Assembly (NCBI GenBank): GCA_963932465.1
Contig: OZ010799.1
Coordinates: forward strand, 281,986,083 to 282,050,082
From: Maratus speciosus
Lineage: Eukaryota; Arthropoda; Arachnida; Araneae; Salticidae
Length of the DNA stretch: 64,000 bases
Direction of reading: 5' to 3'
Shown piece after piece: positions 45,113 to 57,270 of the stretch. Each line of letters starts with the position of its first letter. Within the stretch, counting starts at the first letter, position 1. A model generated the notes under the pieces. That model did not search any database. It saw nothing but the letters and a program-made list of their open reading frames with translations, and was not told the DNA's origin. The position numbers and the translations under genes were made by a program.

Positions 45113-45668
45113 TGCTGGGCAACATATAACTATGATATGTTCCCGCACCATGTTGGTTAAATCAAAGTAAAATTGCGTAATTTGTTATTTCTGTTTGTAT
45201 AAATATTTTTTATAAAATATAATTATGAGTGTAAAATTATAATGTTTATATATTTAAGTAAAATAGGAGTGTAAGTTCATACAAAAATTATTAAGTTGAT
45301 TTTAAATATTAAATATATATTTTTAAAAAATTGTTGTATTGTAAAATGAATGTATAATGTTGAATAGAGTTCGGATCTCAGACAACAACAATAGCCAGAC
45401 GCCATGGTGTCGTTTTATGACAAGCCAATGGAAAGTGGTGTATAATTAGAAATCGTAAAATAATAAAAACGTTCGAATAAATTTATGGCCTCAATAAAAG
45501 TGTTGGGATAAATTTATGGCTTTTAAGACCACCCAAACTTTAAGGCAGATAATAATATTAAAGTATATGTAAGGGGCCATTTGCAGACTGTTAGCTAATA
45601 GGCCTATCGAAGAATAATGCAAAATCTTCTCACATCCAATAACAGTGGACTAGACAAAAAATAGTTCC
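45113..45668 (+). repeat. 556-bp direct repeat, copy 1
   Basis: Aligned with 45740-46295 without gaps and with four substitutions (99.3% identity). It begins TGCTGGGCAACATATAAC and ends AAAATAGTTCC. It runs straight on from the hAT-like left end. Confidence 0.95.
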
Positions 45669-45739
45669 TTTAAGCTTTACAAAAAAAAAAATAAAACCAG
45701 CAATCAGTTTTTATTTTTTTTTCTGACGACCGGGAGAGA

Positions 45740-46295
45740 TGCTGGGCAACATATAACTATGATATGTTCCCGCACCATGTTGGTTAAATCAAAGTAAAAT
45801 TGCGTAATTTGTTATTTCTGTTTGTATAAATATTTTTTATAAAATATAATTATGAGTGTAAAATTATAATGTTTATATATTTAAGTAAAATAGGAGTGTA
45901 AGTTCATACAAAAATTATTAAGTTGATTTTAAATATTAAATATATATTTTTAAAAAATTGTTGTATTGTAAAATGAATGTATAATGTTGAATAGAGTTCG
46001 GATCTCAGACAACAACAATAGCCAGACGCCATGGTGTCGTTTTATGACAAGCCAATGGAAAGTGGTGTATAATTAGAAATCGTAAAATAATAAAAACGTT
46101 GGAATAAATTTATGGCCTCAATATAAGTGTTGGGATAAATTTATGGCTTTTCAGACCACCCAAACTTTAAGGCAGATAATAATATTAAAGTATATGTAAG
46201 GGGCCATTTGCAGACTGTTAGCTAATAGGCCTATCGAAGAATAATGCAAAATCTTCTCACATCCAATAACAGTGGACTAGGCAAAAAATAGTTCC
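45740..46295 (+). repeat. 556-bp direct repeat, copy 2
   Basis: A 71-bp A/T-rich spacer ending in CGACCGGGAGAGA separates it from copy 1. I read it as a recent tandem duplication or an assembly duplicate. An LTR pair is less likely because the ends lack TG...CA, there is no primer-binding site, and the flanking 5-mers differ. Confidence 0.95.
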
Positions 46296-46297
46296 AC

Positions 46298-46462
46298 CCA
46301 CTGCAGGAGTTGGTGTGCAAGAAGAATAAGGTTTGAAAAAGGGAGTCTGAAAAAGATGTAGAGGACGCAGGAGCTCTCCTGAAAGCCCGTTCAATGAATC
46401 CAAAAAGCCCTAGTAATGCCCAGGCGAGATGGTCATATCGGAGTGAGCCTAATCAAGCCTAA
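46298..46462 (+). pseudogene. Unidentified coding-like fragment with one stop
   Basis: About 54 codons of mixed, non-AT-driven composition (LQELVCKKNKV, stop, KRESEKDVEDAGALLKARSM, then NPKSPSNAQARWSYRSEP). It begins just after the 556-bp repeat and runs into the 51-bp repeats. The peptide is charged and hydrophilic, and I recognise no domain. It could be a retroelement gag scrap or a captured exon. Confidence 0.3.
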
Positions 46463-46586
46463 TTGAGGATGTCTTCCTGATGTACATATCGGAGTGAGCC
46501 TAAGCAAGCCTAATTGAGGATGTCTTCCTGATGTACATATCGGAGTGAGCCTAAGCAAGCCTATTTGAGGATGTCTTCCTGATGTT
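46434..46586 (+). repeat. 51-bp tandem repeat, three units
   Basis: CATATCGGAGTGAGCCTAA starts units at 46434, 46485 and 46536, each nearly identical. The period is 17 codons, so a frame stays open on the minus strand (TSGRHPQLGLLRLTPIC repeated) within an 88-residue ORF at 46433-46699. That ORF has no known domain and I do not call it a gene. Confidence 0.9.
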
Positions 46587-46739
46587 AAAATAAAGAGGAT
46601 TGTTCTACAGAGGTCCGTAGCTATGCATCCTGCCATCCCGATGTTGCCGCTCTGATACGAAGCGAATTCCTGGTGACATATGAATATGATCCTAAGCAAC
46701 GCGACAACTCTGAATTTGATGAATAAAGGCCACCATCCC

Positions 46740-49199
46740 GTATATTAAAAAAAGGTACTACTTTAAACTTTTTCTTTTACCACTTAAAATCATATGAAAA
46801 ATCATAAATATACTTTTCTGATATTTTATGGTAGAGAGTAATCTGAGATCCGACAAAACCAATAATTAAATAAAATTAAGGTAATTTAAAAATGAAAGAG
46901 AATTATTCTTTTAGCAAAAAGAAAAAAATATAATAATTAGAGTAAATGAAAATGTTGTCTTTTTTTTTTTAAAGATTAAATATACGTAAAATAATGAGAA
47001 GCAAACGAAAGTATTGCTTTCCTTTTTTTGAATTAATATTATGTATTTCTGTATATAGTTGTGTTCAATGTAAATAAAATATTTAATCAAGTTTTAAAAA
47101 GTTTCTGTAATTATTTAATTGATAATGTTTAAGGTGTGTCAATTTATTTTTACAGCTTAAATTTTAGTTTAATTCATAAGTGGAAGAGTTCGTCTAAATA
47201 ATTCACAACGCAAACTCTTAATTTTATTCGTAATTATTTAAATTTAATAATTACATTTTGACGCGAGTTATAATTTAACTTTATTAATGCTTCGCGTTGC
47301 TCTTCTACTAGAATTATGTAATTACGATCACTTATATTATTTGAATTTATCTAAGGTATATAAAATTATATACCAATTTGCTATGAGGGTGCTTGGATGA
47401 TTTGGACCAATTAACAATTTTGGATGTAAATTAGATAGAAAATAAACAGGTGTAATTATCTGTCCAGCAACGTGCAATTAAAATATAAATTTAATGAAAA
47501 ATGATAAATTAAAATTACTTGAAAATTATTTATTAGTATTAAAATATTTTTAAGTAATGTGCATGTAGGTTTACACTGTAAAAGATATAGAATTAAATAC
47601 ATGAAATTAATAAAAGATTAAATGCGATTTCTGTAGTGACATCGAGGATGAAAAATAATTAGCATCAGATTCATACTAAGATCATTTCAATAGAAGATAA
47701 ATTGAACTACAGATATCTAAGTTTCTATTTGAGTTTTTTTTTTCTTTTTTATCTATATTATTTGTTTGTGAAAATAATAGCAAACATGAAAAGACGGGGA
47801 AATTCGACAAATGGCCGCTTTTACAAATAGCTCTGTAATTAAGTTCCAAGTTGTCATATTTCAGCATGGGAATTTTTACTTATAATATTTAATAATTTTT
47901 TCGTTTCAATACTTTCCAAATATTACATTTGTTTGATGATTTTTTCAGTCCATATTGAGCTGCGATTTGACATTAATAAAGCAGAATAAAAAATCCTCCC
48001 ATTTTCAATCAATTGAATTTAGACAAGATTTGATAATCTAAATTTATGTATTTTGTCTAATGTCATCGTATCTTGTTTAGAATCCCAAACAATCCCGTGC
48101 CAAAATTATTCTGTCAAAAATGGCACACGTACGATACGTTTAACGACCCTGTGTACCATAGGTTAAACCCTGCCAACACAGGCAGCGTTAAAAGTGAAGT
48201 AGATAAATAAATCCTTTTTTACAGTCACATTACATTTATTTTAAAATAGCACTAAAGTTTCACTTAAAATTCACTCAAAATTCTTTAAACAACATGTAAT
48301 ATTTTAGTAAATTGTACTTTGTACCGTACATGTAAAAAAGTTTTAGTACGCTAATTTTCACAGAATAAAAGAATTAATACTTTGAAACTATTAAAAAACT
48401 TTTTCGGTTGCAAAACATAGTGTATATTTCAGGAAAATACTTAATTTATTTCATTTCCTTTCATCTGATTTTTTCCCCCACTCTCTTGAAAATTCCAAAG
48501 CTTATATAAAACATTAATGTATTCTTATTTATATCAATTTTCCACGTTGTACTATATATATATATACATTGACAACTGATTTAAGATATATTTAAATTAT
48601 TTTTTATGATAGTTAATTACTGTTATAGATAAATATTAATATTAATAAATCTTCAGTTGTGTGGAATCTGAATTAAAATATCTGAAATTTTTATGATTGT
48701 GTTGGAAAATTATTTCGTGATTTTAAGTCCAAGTTTAAACGTTCGATACATATTTATACAATATTGTTGATATTGGCTGTCAAATAAATTCGGGATTATT
48801 ATCTGAATAATTATTGTAAAATTCACATGCATTTTATAAAAAAAATACAAGATTATGAATATCATTTTTTTTCTTTATTTAAAACAAACCAAAGAATACA
48901 TTCTGTAAAGTTGAAAATGCACTATCATTTTTGCCAGAACCCTTTTTAACAAGCATGTGTCCCAGCTAAACTAATCGCTTTAACCCGAGCGATTTCCCAC
49001 CCTCCTCTGTTAGATAATTGACAACAACTGGTTAGAGTGACAGTTGTATCTTCAAAAGAAAAGGGAAAAAAAAAAACACGCTTTTAGCATATTGTTTAAG
49101 TTCTCATGTCATGTGCAATATGTTTTATTTTCTAATTTATATTATGCTTGAAAATATTTATTATCAGCAGTAAGTTGACTATTTTGAAAATATCGGATA
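46740..49199. other. AT-rich sequence, no gene seen
   Basis: About 2.4 kb of AT-rich DNA, including the right hAT-like terminus at about 48090-48151. No ORF of note. Confidence 0.4.
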
Positions 49200-49252
49200 T
49201 ATATCGGATATTTTTTATATTTTCGAAAATATCGTGATATTTACAAACCCTG
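49200..49252 (-). mobile_element. hAT-type terminus (CAGGGTTTGTAAATATC)
   Basis: On the minus strand the end reads CAGGGTTTGTAAATATCACG and runs into ATCGATATTTTC-like repeats, a form common at hAT MITE ends. No partner end was found. Confidence 0.4.
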
Positions 49253-49779
49253 AGTATTACATTTTTTAGTAACACATGCATTTTTCTTTTTCTACAAATA
49301 ATATTTGAGTTATTTTACTATGCTTTTTATGGTTGATGTAGCTAAATTTATAGGATAACAAGAGTTTATTTTTGTTATTTTTTAATAAGTTTTATATTAA
49401 TGTATGTGCAAAATGTTTTAGGAATGTCGTTTTTTGGAACTCAAACTGTTCCATGGATAGATTACTTTGTTTTCTGTATCCCTCCTCCCTTTTTACTGTA
49501 TAAATTTACCATTGAAAAAACGAAGGACAGAGGAAAAAGAAGCGCACAGAAATGACGGGTAATCTGCCGCCAAAAAGCAGGGGGGGGGGGGGGGGAAGTG
49601 TATTCTGGATAATATGAAAAGCATTTGTAAGTAGACAGCCAGTGGCAAAATTTTTTAAAAACCTCAGAATAAATCCCAAAATTTTAGGAGAAGATTTTGC
49701 GGAAACACGGAAATTATATTGTTACAAAATAGTGAATCAAGAGTACCAAACATTGTTTTATTTTTTTACTTTTGATTTA
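49253..49779. other. AT-rich sequence with 18-nt G run at about 49580
   Basis: No gene or element boundary seen. Confidence 0.4.
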
Positions 49780-50424
49780 TCGTAAAGTACAGAAAGTAAG
49801 ACCCCTTCCAAATATAAGACCCCTCCCCTCAGCATATATGATTTTTTTTCTTTTTTGAAAAAGTTCCATTTATAAGGTCTCCTCCTGAAGTTTTATTTTC
49901 TGGCGCTCTGAATCCTTCTGTGTTTTTCAGGAAATTCTTTAAGAATTTTTTTTTCATATCTTCTAAATGAATATATCTTATGCAATTTATTTTTTTCTAA
50001 TCTCTTTGCTGATCATTGTATCAGAATGGCATATGTTCAATATATTATACTATTAATGTTTACCTTGATTTTTGTGCACTTATAAGATTTAATTGATATT
50101 TATATTGAGATAAAATTTTATAATATTTGTTCATAATTCTTTATCTAAATTAACTATTTTATGTAAACATGCTTCATTAATTTAATATTTTTATTAATGG
50201 AAACTACTTAGCTTCTATGGAAGAGAGTTTAATTTGATCTGATTTTATTTTTAAAATTGTTCAAATCCTGTGAAATTTCCTAAATTCCAAATACCTCCCC
50301 CCCCCACCCCCACCCTCCCAATTTCCCTACCCTTTTCACAAAAGTTCCAATTATAAGCACCCCTTATATTCATTAGAATTTCCTGTTTGCTAAACAGGGG
50401 CTTACTTTCGGTACTTTACGGTAC
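49780..50424. mobile_element. TIR MITE with CGTAAAGTAC(A/C)GAAAGTAAG ends (645 bp)
   Basis: Left CGTAAAGTACAGAAAGTAAG and right CTTACTTTCGGTACTTTACG are inverted with one mismatch. Both arms repeat a TATAAG(A/C)(C)CCC motif several times (49800, 49822, 49873 and inverted near 50350). TTGATTTA flanks both sides (49772-49779 and 50425-50432), a likely 8-bp target duplication. Confidence 0.7.
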
Positions 50425-50432
50425 TTGATTTA

Positions 50433-51593
50433 AATTATTTTAGGAGCATCCTGATTCATTTACTTTTATAATTTAAGAGAAAACTATAATGGCTCTGTCA
50501 TTTTTTTAATTTTAATTTTTTATTTCCAATCTTAAGGCGATTCTCTAACTCTTCTCAAAAATGGGAAACTTTGACTCATTTTCTGACTCATTTTCAAACG
50601 TAAAAGCATAAAATTGACAGACCAGGATATTAACGTAATTTGGAATCGAATGGCGTTTTGAAATTTTTGATAAATAAATTACTTAAGGAGTTATAAGCAT
50701 ATATTGATACGTGACGGCAGATTTCCTCCTTTCCCGTTCTGTCAAGGCCGGGAATTCCGTTCAAATTGCAAACTTACGTAAGATTTTCTGAAAGATCCTC
50801 TGTTTTTACCAAAAAGATGAAAAATACATTAGAATACATGATTACATAATCATAACACTTGCCAATTCCATGTGTTTCCGAACAAAAATTAATTCAGAAA
50901 GGTGACATAAAGTATCTTCTTTTAATTTCAGAACAACCGTAATGCTATAAAATTAAGGGCTCGTTTGTAAAATAAGTAAATTATAAAATGTAATTTCGAG
51001 ATGAAGATTCGAGTTTTTTAAAGAAAACTATAACTATCCTCTCATGAACCATCGTGATTGTTTCCTCTAAAACAGCTAATCTGTTAAAGACTGTATTCTC
51101 AACAACCTCAGTTGCACATATGTACCACACATGTTGAATGATTCATTTTATTTTATCGGATTTATATACAAGAAGTCTTCTTTTCTAAAATTTATATATA
51201 AAATTTGGCATAACTTTTGAAATTCATATAATATTATGACATATGATTCAAAAAGAAAACTTGTACATTTAAAAAGATGTCAGGATGTAGTTAACGGCTT
51301 GACATGAGAATAATAATAATAATAAAAAATCACAGTTACCATTTTTTTACGCTCAAATCCTTCATATATGTTAGTATTTAATCAATGCATTGAATGTTTC
51401 TCTGAAGTTATTGCCACTGCTCAGTTTAAAGGAACAGATTTAGAGCTACCAACTTATGTTAGAAGGATTTCGTTAATAAATATGTAAAGTAGCATCTAGC
51501 ATACGTTACAAGTCTGATTGATGTGTTGCTTGTATCTAGTTTTATTCGGTGTAATATACTTAATTTTTTAAACCTTTTAGGCGGTAGTTTCAT
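50433..51593. other. AT-rich sequence, no gene seen
   Basis: Unique AT-rich DNA with a short AATAATAATAAT run at about 51310. Confidence 0.4.
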
Positions 51594-51734
51594 AGCTGCC
51601 AACTTTTACACTTTTCTCTTTCCGCTATTTTTTAAAAAGCCTTTTTTGCCTTATCTATCGCCAAATTTCGAGGATTAAATAAGGGGAAGATTGCATTAAA
51701 GTAGTGTAGCTGAAAAGCACAAAAGTTGGCAGTT
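51594..51734. mobile_element. Small inverted-repeat element with CTGCCAACTTTT ends (~140 bp)
   Basis: Left AGCTGCCAACTTTTAC and right AAAAGTTGGCAGT are inverted. The interior pairs AAAAGCC / GGCTTTT-like segments. TA occurs on both sides. Confidence 0.5.
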
Positions 51735-52079
51735 TTATCGCTACCATATCTACTTTATCAAACTACTTTTTCTATGTTAAAGTCGAAATGCATATTAACT
51801 TAAAGCATCCAACATTTGAATTAGAATTTATTAATATCCTAATAATTAATTATAGGAATATGTTAGAAATTTATAAATGATTTGATTCTGTTACAAAGTA
51901 ATAGATTTGCTCCAAATCTCACAGTGTACTTTTAGATTTTTTGAGTATTTTTCGGTTTCTTATTTTCCTGGTAAATATGTTATTACAAAGTATTTGGATT
52001 AGTGATATTTGACAGCATTCATTTCTTTATCTGACCATGCCATTTTATTTCTTATTTATTTTTTTTTATTTTTTTTTTG
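51735..52079. other. AT-rich sequence, no feature seen
   Basis: No signal recognised. Confidence 0.4.
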
Positions 52080-52218
52080 GCATGAGGGGGGGGGGGGGGA
52101 TGCTTTTCTTGCTTTTAATTACTTTTTTTTTATTCAATGCCAATAGCATGCCGACTCTTGAAGTTGTTTTCAGTCGAAGTACCCATACCAATAGCAAAAA
52201 AAAAAAAAAAAAAAAAAA

Positions 52219-52256
<38 letters not shown>
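52080..52256. repeat. Low-complexity block: G run, poly-A, (TAA)n
   Basis: G run at about 52086-52099, poly-A at about 52197-52220, then (TAA)n to 52255. ORFs of 119 and 67 residues on opposite strands are products of this block. Confidence 0.9.
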
Positions 52257-52258
<2 letters not shown>

Positions 52259-54021
52259 CATGTGTTCATTGCTTCTGTTATTTCTGTTTTATTGATGAAT
52301 AGGTTCGTTTTTTATAAATCCTTGAAACATCTGAATGCTAAAGTTTTGCCTACTGGTGTTACTTGTTATGTCGATTTTTACAAGCCAAGTATTTAATAAA
52401 AACTACGTTATAAAAATATAAAACTGTACCCTTTGCAACTGAATATCATTCCTGGGGAATGATATTCGAATGATATTCGATATAATGATCCAACGCTTAC
52501 AATTACTGTTATATTGCCATAGAAAAATACTTTCAAAAGGCTCTGCAAAAAAAGACCAGATTTTTTTCTTCTGCTTTTTTTTCTTCTTTTTTTGTGCAGG
52601 ATAAATGGAAGAAATCATCATATACATAGAGGGTAACGCTTGTACAAAATGCTGTGAGAATAATACTAATATTGCATTAATACAATGTTGAAAGTTGATT
52701 TATACCATAACTAAACTATGTTAAATATAACGTTTGTACCAAAATAAGTCTAATTTTTGCTAAATAAAAGCACTTACGTTATGAATATTAAAGGCATAAT
52801 TTAACAATGCAATATGAGTTACATTATACAAAAGTGTTAGCTGATTTCCAGCTAATTATATTTTTTCAAGCATGAAACATGGCCGATTTGATTTTGAAAA
52901 AATATTTTTGACATATTAAAATAATTTGATATTGAGTTTAAACGGCAATCCTTAATCTTTAATAAATCTGATAGAAATTTGAGTGAAGAATATTAGAGAA
53001 AGAGCTAATGAAATGACGAATTTGCTGATTTTATTTCTTACGTATTATTTCTTTTACATTCATGAATAAAAAAAACGCCACTGTATATTTTATGAAAGCG
53101 CAGTTTGACACTTCCTAAACTTTAGTTAAAAAAATAAATATGTAATATTGAGAACCAATATATATATTTTAATAACACATGGGTCCACATCTGTAAGTAG
53201 AAATATAAAGTTAGGAAAGTTGTATTGACAACATAACTTTTTCATTCGAGAAGCCTGATTTATTTGAAACAATTGTTATACGAATCTACTAATCGCTTTA
53301 CCAATCACGTCTGTCTATAGAGAAAGGAACGAAATATTACTTTGGTCTACAATTTCTTAAATCAATTAGATATAGAAAGGGCTTTCTTTTTTATAGTTGT
53401 AAAGTTATCGAAAGCACTAAGATCTAAAATTTTCTATATCTCGATATTTTCATTGATTACGTTGAGGTTGAAATAAAACCCTGATCCCTTAAAGTATGAT
53501 TTCGCTAAAACGATCCGAAACGAAAAAAAAAAAAAACATTTGTATGCATTCTAAATTTTCCTACACCCACATTATTCTGGTAACTCTTGTACTATAAGAA
53601 GCTGTTTTTACTTACTTTACTATGTTTTTCAAGTTGAAAAGACAAGTTTTCTTATCTTGGAAGTGGAAAAAAGAAATATGCTGTTATCTATTATGTTCCG
53701 GAAAGGGTCGGTAAACATCTGCAAATCATTTAAAAAAGGGGGGAGGGTGTATGCGGGTATTTGAAAATTACCCCAGGTTCTACAGAGAGAATACTTTATG
53801 GTTTGAGATTTTAAGTCTTCATGTTTTAAAAATTAAAGCTATCTGGATTTTTAATTTATGATTGCTTCAAAGAAATGCTTACAATAATATTTGAAACGTA
53901 TCTCACAGAGTCAATCTAATAATTCCAATTTCGGGTTTTTTTGCTTATATAATCTTTTAATTTTTTTTTTTTTAGAATGACATTTTAATTTCATTATAAT
54001 TATCTCGCAAGATTTACTCAC

Positions 54022-54066
<45 letters not shown>

Positions 54067-55099
54067 AAAGTAATTAAAATGATAAAAATAAAGCTATAAA
54101 TGACTTTATTATTATTATTATTATCCTGATATTACTTCAAAATTGAAATTCATTTCATTTCAGATAGTTTCGCATGATTATAATTCAAACAATGTGTGTA
54201 GATTTTATGTGGAATTACTCAATTTATGAATGTATGCTCTGACAAATTAAATTTGTTGAATTCATGAATTTGGTTTCTTTAAGATTAAACTTTTATTTAC
54301 AATATCTCTGTAATATCGGAAAATAAAATGCGCTAAATGTGTAATTACCTAAATATATAATTGAAAGTAAGCTGTAAATAAATTTGAACATAAACTTTTG
54401 ATGAAAATAAAATAATTTAATTCAGAATGCTTGACATTCAATAAGGAACTTCTTGAAAACTAACACGAAGTCGCTCTTTCAATTTGAGAAAATATTTTTT
54501 CTCTATTAGTAAAATATGCATTTGAATTAATATTTCATTTCTTTTTTTTTTTTTTAGTTTTTTTTTTAGTTTTGTTTATTATTTGGATAAGTGTCAAATA
54601 AAATAAATAAATAAATAAAACAGAGAGGGGGAGGGAAGACTACAAAGAAAGATAAAAGGAAAACAAAGGAGAGAAATGAAGTTTTGAATACGTCAATAGA
54701 TTATATCGTTGCGAAGGTCAAAGAACTTTTTTTTTTTAAGTGCGAAGGAGGAGGGGGGGGGGGGAGCATAATAGAATTTCATTTGTTTCAGTGTACATAA
54801 AAATGATTTCATTTTTTTTTTCGATTTTGATTTTTTTAAATACTTTTTACCTTATAAGAGATTTTCCAAAATAATTTTTTTGTTAAGCATATGATTATAG
54901 TGTGCTTTCTTTCTATCGCTGCGTGTTTTTATTCAATTTGTGTTTCTTCAAGGAATAAATCAAGGGACATCGTTAACGAGGAGGAATATGTGCACTAGTA
55001 AGACAGAAAATAAATATAACATTTTGCATATAAAAAATGCCCATAATTTTGCTGTCCTAAATTTGTCTTGAGTTACACATTACTATAATGCAAATTAGT
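52257..55099. other. AT-rich sequence, no gene seen
   Basis: Contains GGAATGATATTCGAATGATATTCGA (short palindromic direct repeats) near 52455, a 40-nt A run at 54025-54064 and a G run near 54760. No ORF, TIR or RNA gene recognised in 2.8 kb. Confidence 0.4.
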
Positions 55100-55234
55100 T
55101 GAAAAGAATGATGAGGTTACAAAATTACAAAGTTTATAATGTTCAAATTTTGTGTGTGTGTGTGGGGGGGGTTACCAAAAGTTTATACGCAATTTCTTTT
55201 CATCTAATAAGACAAAGTTAAGTTAATCTATAAA
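55100..55234 (+). repeat. ~205-bp tandem repeat, unit 1 (split by hAT insertion)
   Basis: Shares AAAATTACAAA(G/A)TTT, AATGTTCA, TTACCAAAAGTTTATA(C/T)GC, TAATAAGACAAAG and AGTTAATCTATAAA with the units after 61338. The insertion at 55235 cut it. Confidence 0.7.
55227..55234. repeat. hAT target duplication, left (8 bp)
   Basis: TCTATAAA, repeated at 61338-61345. Confidence 0.85.
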
Positions 55235-55899
55235 CAGGGCCGGCCCAAGGACATTTTGGCGCTCGTGCGAGCACCCATCGCCCCCCACCCCCCCACACAC
55301 ACAAGAAAAATTACTTGTGTTCTTAATTTTTTTTCAATATTAGTAATTTTTATACGAACTATTATTAATTATTTAAGATATTAATTTAAAGTGCATCAAA
55401 ACCTGATAAAATTTCTAATTTTAATCCCATCTTTGAGTTTGGTAAATTGTAAAATTAAGTCTCATAAAGGAAATTTCAATTTTACGGTAATTACCACTCT
55501 TAATGTGTAACATGTTACGATCCAAAAGTAAAACACAACGCATGGTATTGGACAAAAAAAAAAAAAAAAAAAACAATAATAAGTTATTTAATTTTAAAAA
55601 AATCTTTGTTAGAAGAATACTGTTTGGAATACTTCGACAATAAACAATTAAATTTAAAAAATCAAAAAACCCGACCGCGTAAAAATCGAATTCATTAATT
55701 ATTTCACATTAATATGAAACTATTTTTTTTTTTTCAATTCCTACTATTAGCTCACACTCTCGCTATATATATCTTGTTCAAATTTTCAATCTTTAATAAA
55801 AGACTTATTATTCCTCCAATCAATCTCAAATAATTTTTTTAAAACTTGTAGTGGATGACACTTGATGTTAATCCAGTTTTTTCAAATATTAATTCATTA

Positions 55900-56030
55900 A
55901 TTAAATTAAATTAATTAATTTTCAATAATCGAGAGAGCCTTCTTCTTGATCATGTTATTTTAAGACCGAGAGAGCCCTCTTCTTGATCAAGGCATTTTAA
56001 GCGCCACTCAAGAGGAAAGAAGAATGGGAG
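55900..56030. repeat. Fragment of the CAGTCGTGG MITE interior, twice
   Basis: GAGAGAGCC(C/T)TCTTCTTGATCA occurs at about 55931 and 55970. The second continues to GGCATTTTAAGCGCCACTCAAG, which matches the minus strand of about 23590-23635. Confidence 0.6.
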
Positions 56031-56119
56031 GAAAAAAAATTATCTTATTGACCTAAGTAGGAATTGACTTAAAATTTTTTTTTTTATAAAATATTTTTTT
56101 ATATTACTTTTTTATATTA

Positions 56120-56805
56120 GGGGACGTTCAAGTATTATGTAAGCAGTAAGTGGGGGAGGGGGCATCCAGTGTCTGCTTATTTTTGCTGACAAGGGGGAGA
56201 GGGGGGTCACGAAAATTCTTATGTAAGCATTAGATAACGAAGCAACTATAGTTTAACAACAAAAAGCAAAAGAGCATGATTTAGATGAGCCTTCTGGGGA
56301 TGTTGAACAACTTGAGAAAAAAGATATGGAGTAAACAAGGACTGGAAACGAGGATCATTCCAGCCCACCACTACAATGAAAACTTAAAAATAGACAATCC
56401 AGAAACACGGATTCAAAGATCTTGGACACCAGACTAGAAATGTGAACGCCAAACACATAATATTCCTATGATCCTTGTTAAAATTTTTAGTTATGTGCCT
56501 AAATAAGTTAGGGCCGGTTGTGTTCCTTAAAGTTTTTTTTTGTTGTTGTTGTTGTTCAGTGCGATTTCTTTTTCCTTCAATACCACAACCCCTATGTGTC
56601 TGTTTATGTAAATTTGCTGTATTAATACTGCAATTTTTCGCTAACTGTAATTTTTTATGGCAAATAGAGTTGATGTTAGAATGTCATAAAATCTTACGTA
56701 AGCAAAGGGGGGGGGGGGTCTAGTATTTGCTTATTTTTTCTTACAAGGGGGAGGGAGGGGTACAAAATGACTAAAAATATGCTTACGTAATACTTGAACG
56801 GCCCC
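56120..56805. mobile_element. Harbinger-type MITE, TTA-flanked (686 bp)
   Basis: Inverted ends GGGG(A/C)CGTTCAAGTATTA, with TTA at 56117-56119 and 56806-56808. A 3-bp TTA target and G-rich ends suit PIF/Harbinger. Each ~110-bp arm has the same layout: TAAGCA, a G run, GCTTATTTTT, ACAAGGGGGAG, then AAGC. The ~440-bp centre is unrelated and has a coding-like patch at about 56270-56440 with stops. Confidence 0.75.
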
Positions 56806-56808
56806 TTA

Positions 56809-57270
56809 CTTACCTATCTTTTTTATTTACTTGTATTGATGACTTTTAAGTTGTGTTTAATTGTTATTCCTATCTATAAACACTGTTTTGATGAGGTCTA
56901 TAGATGCCTATGATGGTTAGAGTTGCAGTAAAGCTAGAGATCCTACCTACACAACTTCCGGGTTGTATAATATTTTAACGGAGCTTCTGACTGTAAAATA
57001 GTCAATGAAACATAGTCTTACTTTTGAAAGACCTATCCAATGATATGTCACTCAATAGGGTGCGTAATTTTTATTTCATCTCTACCGCCATTTTGAATTT
57101 ATAGAAACAAAACCTAGCATATAACCATCGGGCCGTTAAGACGAATTGATAGAGACCTCATTCATTAAAATCCATCCAGCCGTTGGGATGTTTCGAGGGT
57201 TTAAAGAAATCTACATACACAGATACGCGTGAAACACATAACCCTTCTTTTCAGTCGGGTAATTAAAGAA
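56809..57270. repeat. Unassigned repeat-like segment ending in CAGTCGGGTAA
   Basis: Less AT-rich than its surroundings. AAATCCATCCAGCCGTTGGG, then CTACATACACAGATACGCGT is the kind of 3' phrase seen in arthropod SINE/LINE-type repeats, though I cannot name the family. No ORF. Confidence 0.4.

Larger units (their letters stand above)
44815..48151. mobile_element. Possible hAT-like element bounded by CAGGGTCG termini
   Basis: Left CAGGGTCGGCGAGCC and right CGACCCTG are inverted, and both are followed inward by a GCGTACCAAA / TTTGGCAC-type stretch as in hAT ends. The flanking 8 bp (TTCTAGCC and TGTACCAT) do not match, so the two ends may belong to different copies. No transposase found. Confidence 0.4.

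Noticed and set aside
45113..46295. LTR pair of a miniature LTR retrotransposon
   Set aside because: There is a purine run before copy 2, but no TG...CA ends, no primer-binding site after copy 1, and flanking 5-mers differ (ACGTG against ACCCA). Tandem duplication is simpler.
44815..48151. Calling a confident complete hAT element
   Set aside because: The CAGGGTCG ends are inverted, but the 8-bp flanks do not match, and similarity beyond the first 8 bases is weak. Left at low confidence.
52037..52396. 119-residue ORF
   Set aside because: Built on a G run, a poly-A run and (TAA)n; no domain.
56475..56723. 82-residue ORF inside the Harbinger-type MITE
   Set aside because: It runs through a TTG repeat and ends in the G run of the right arm; no domain.
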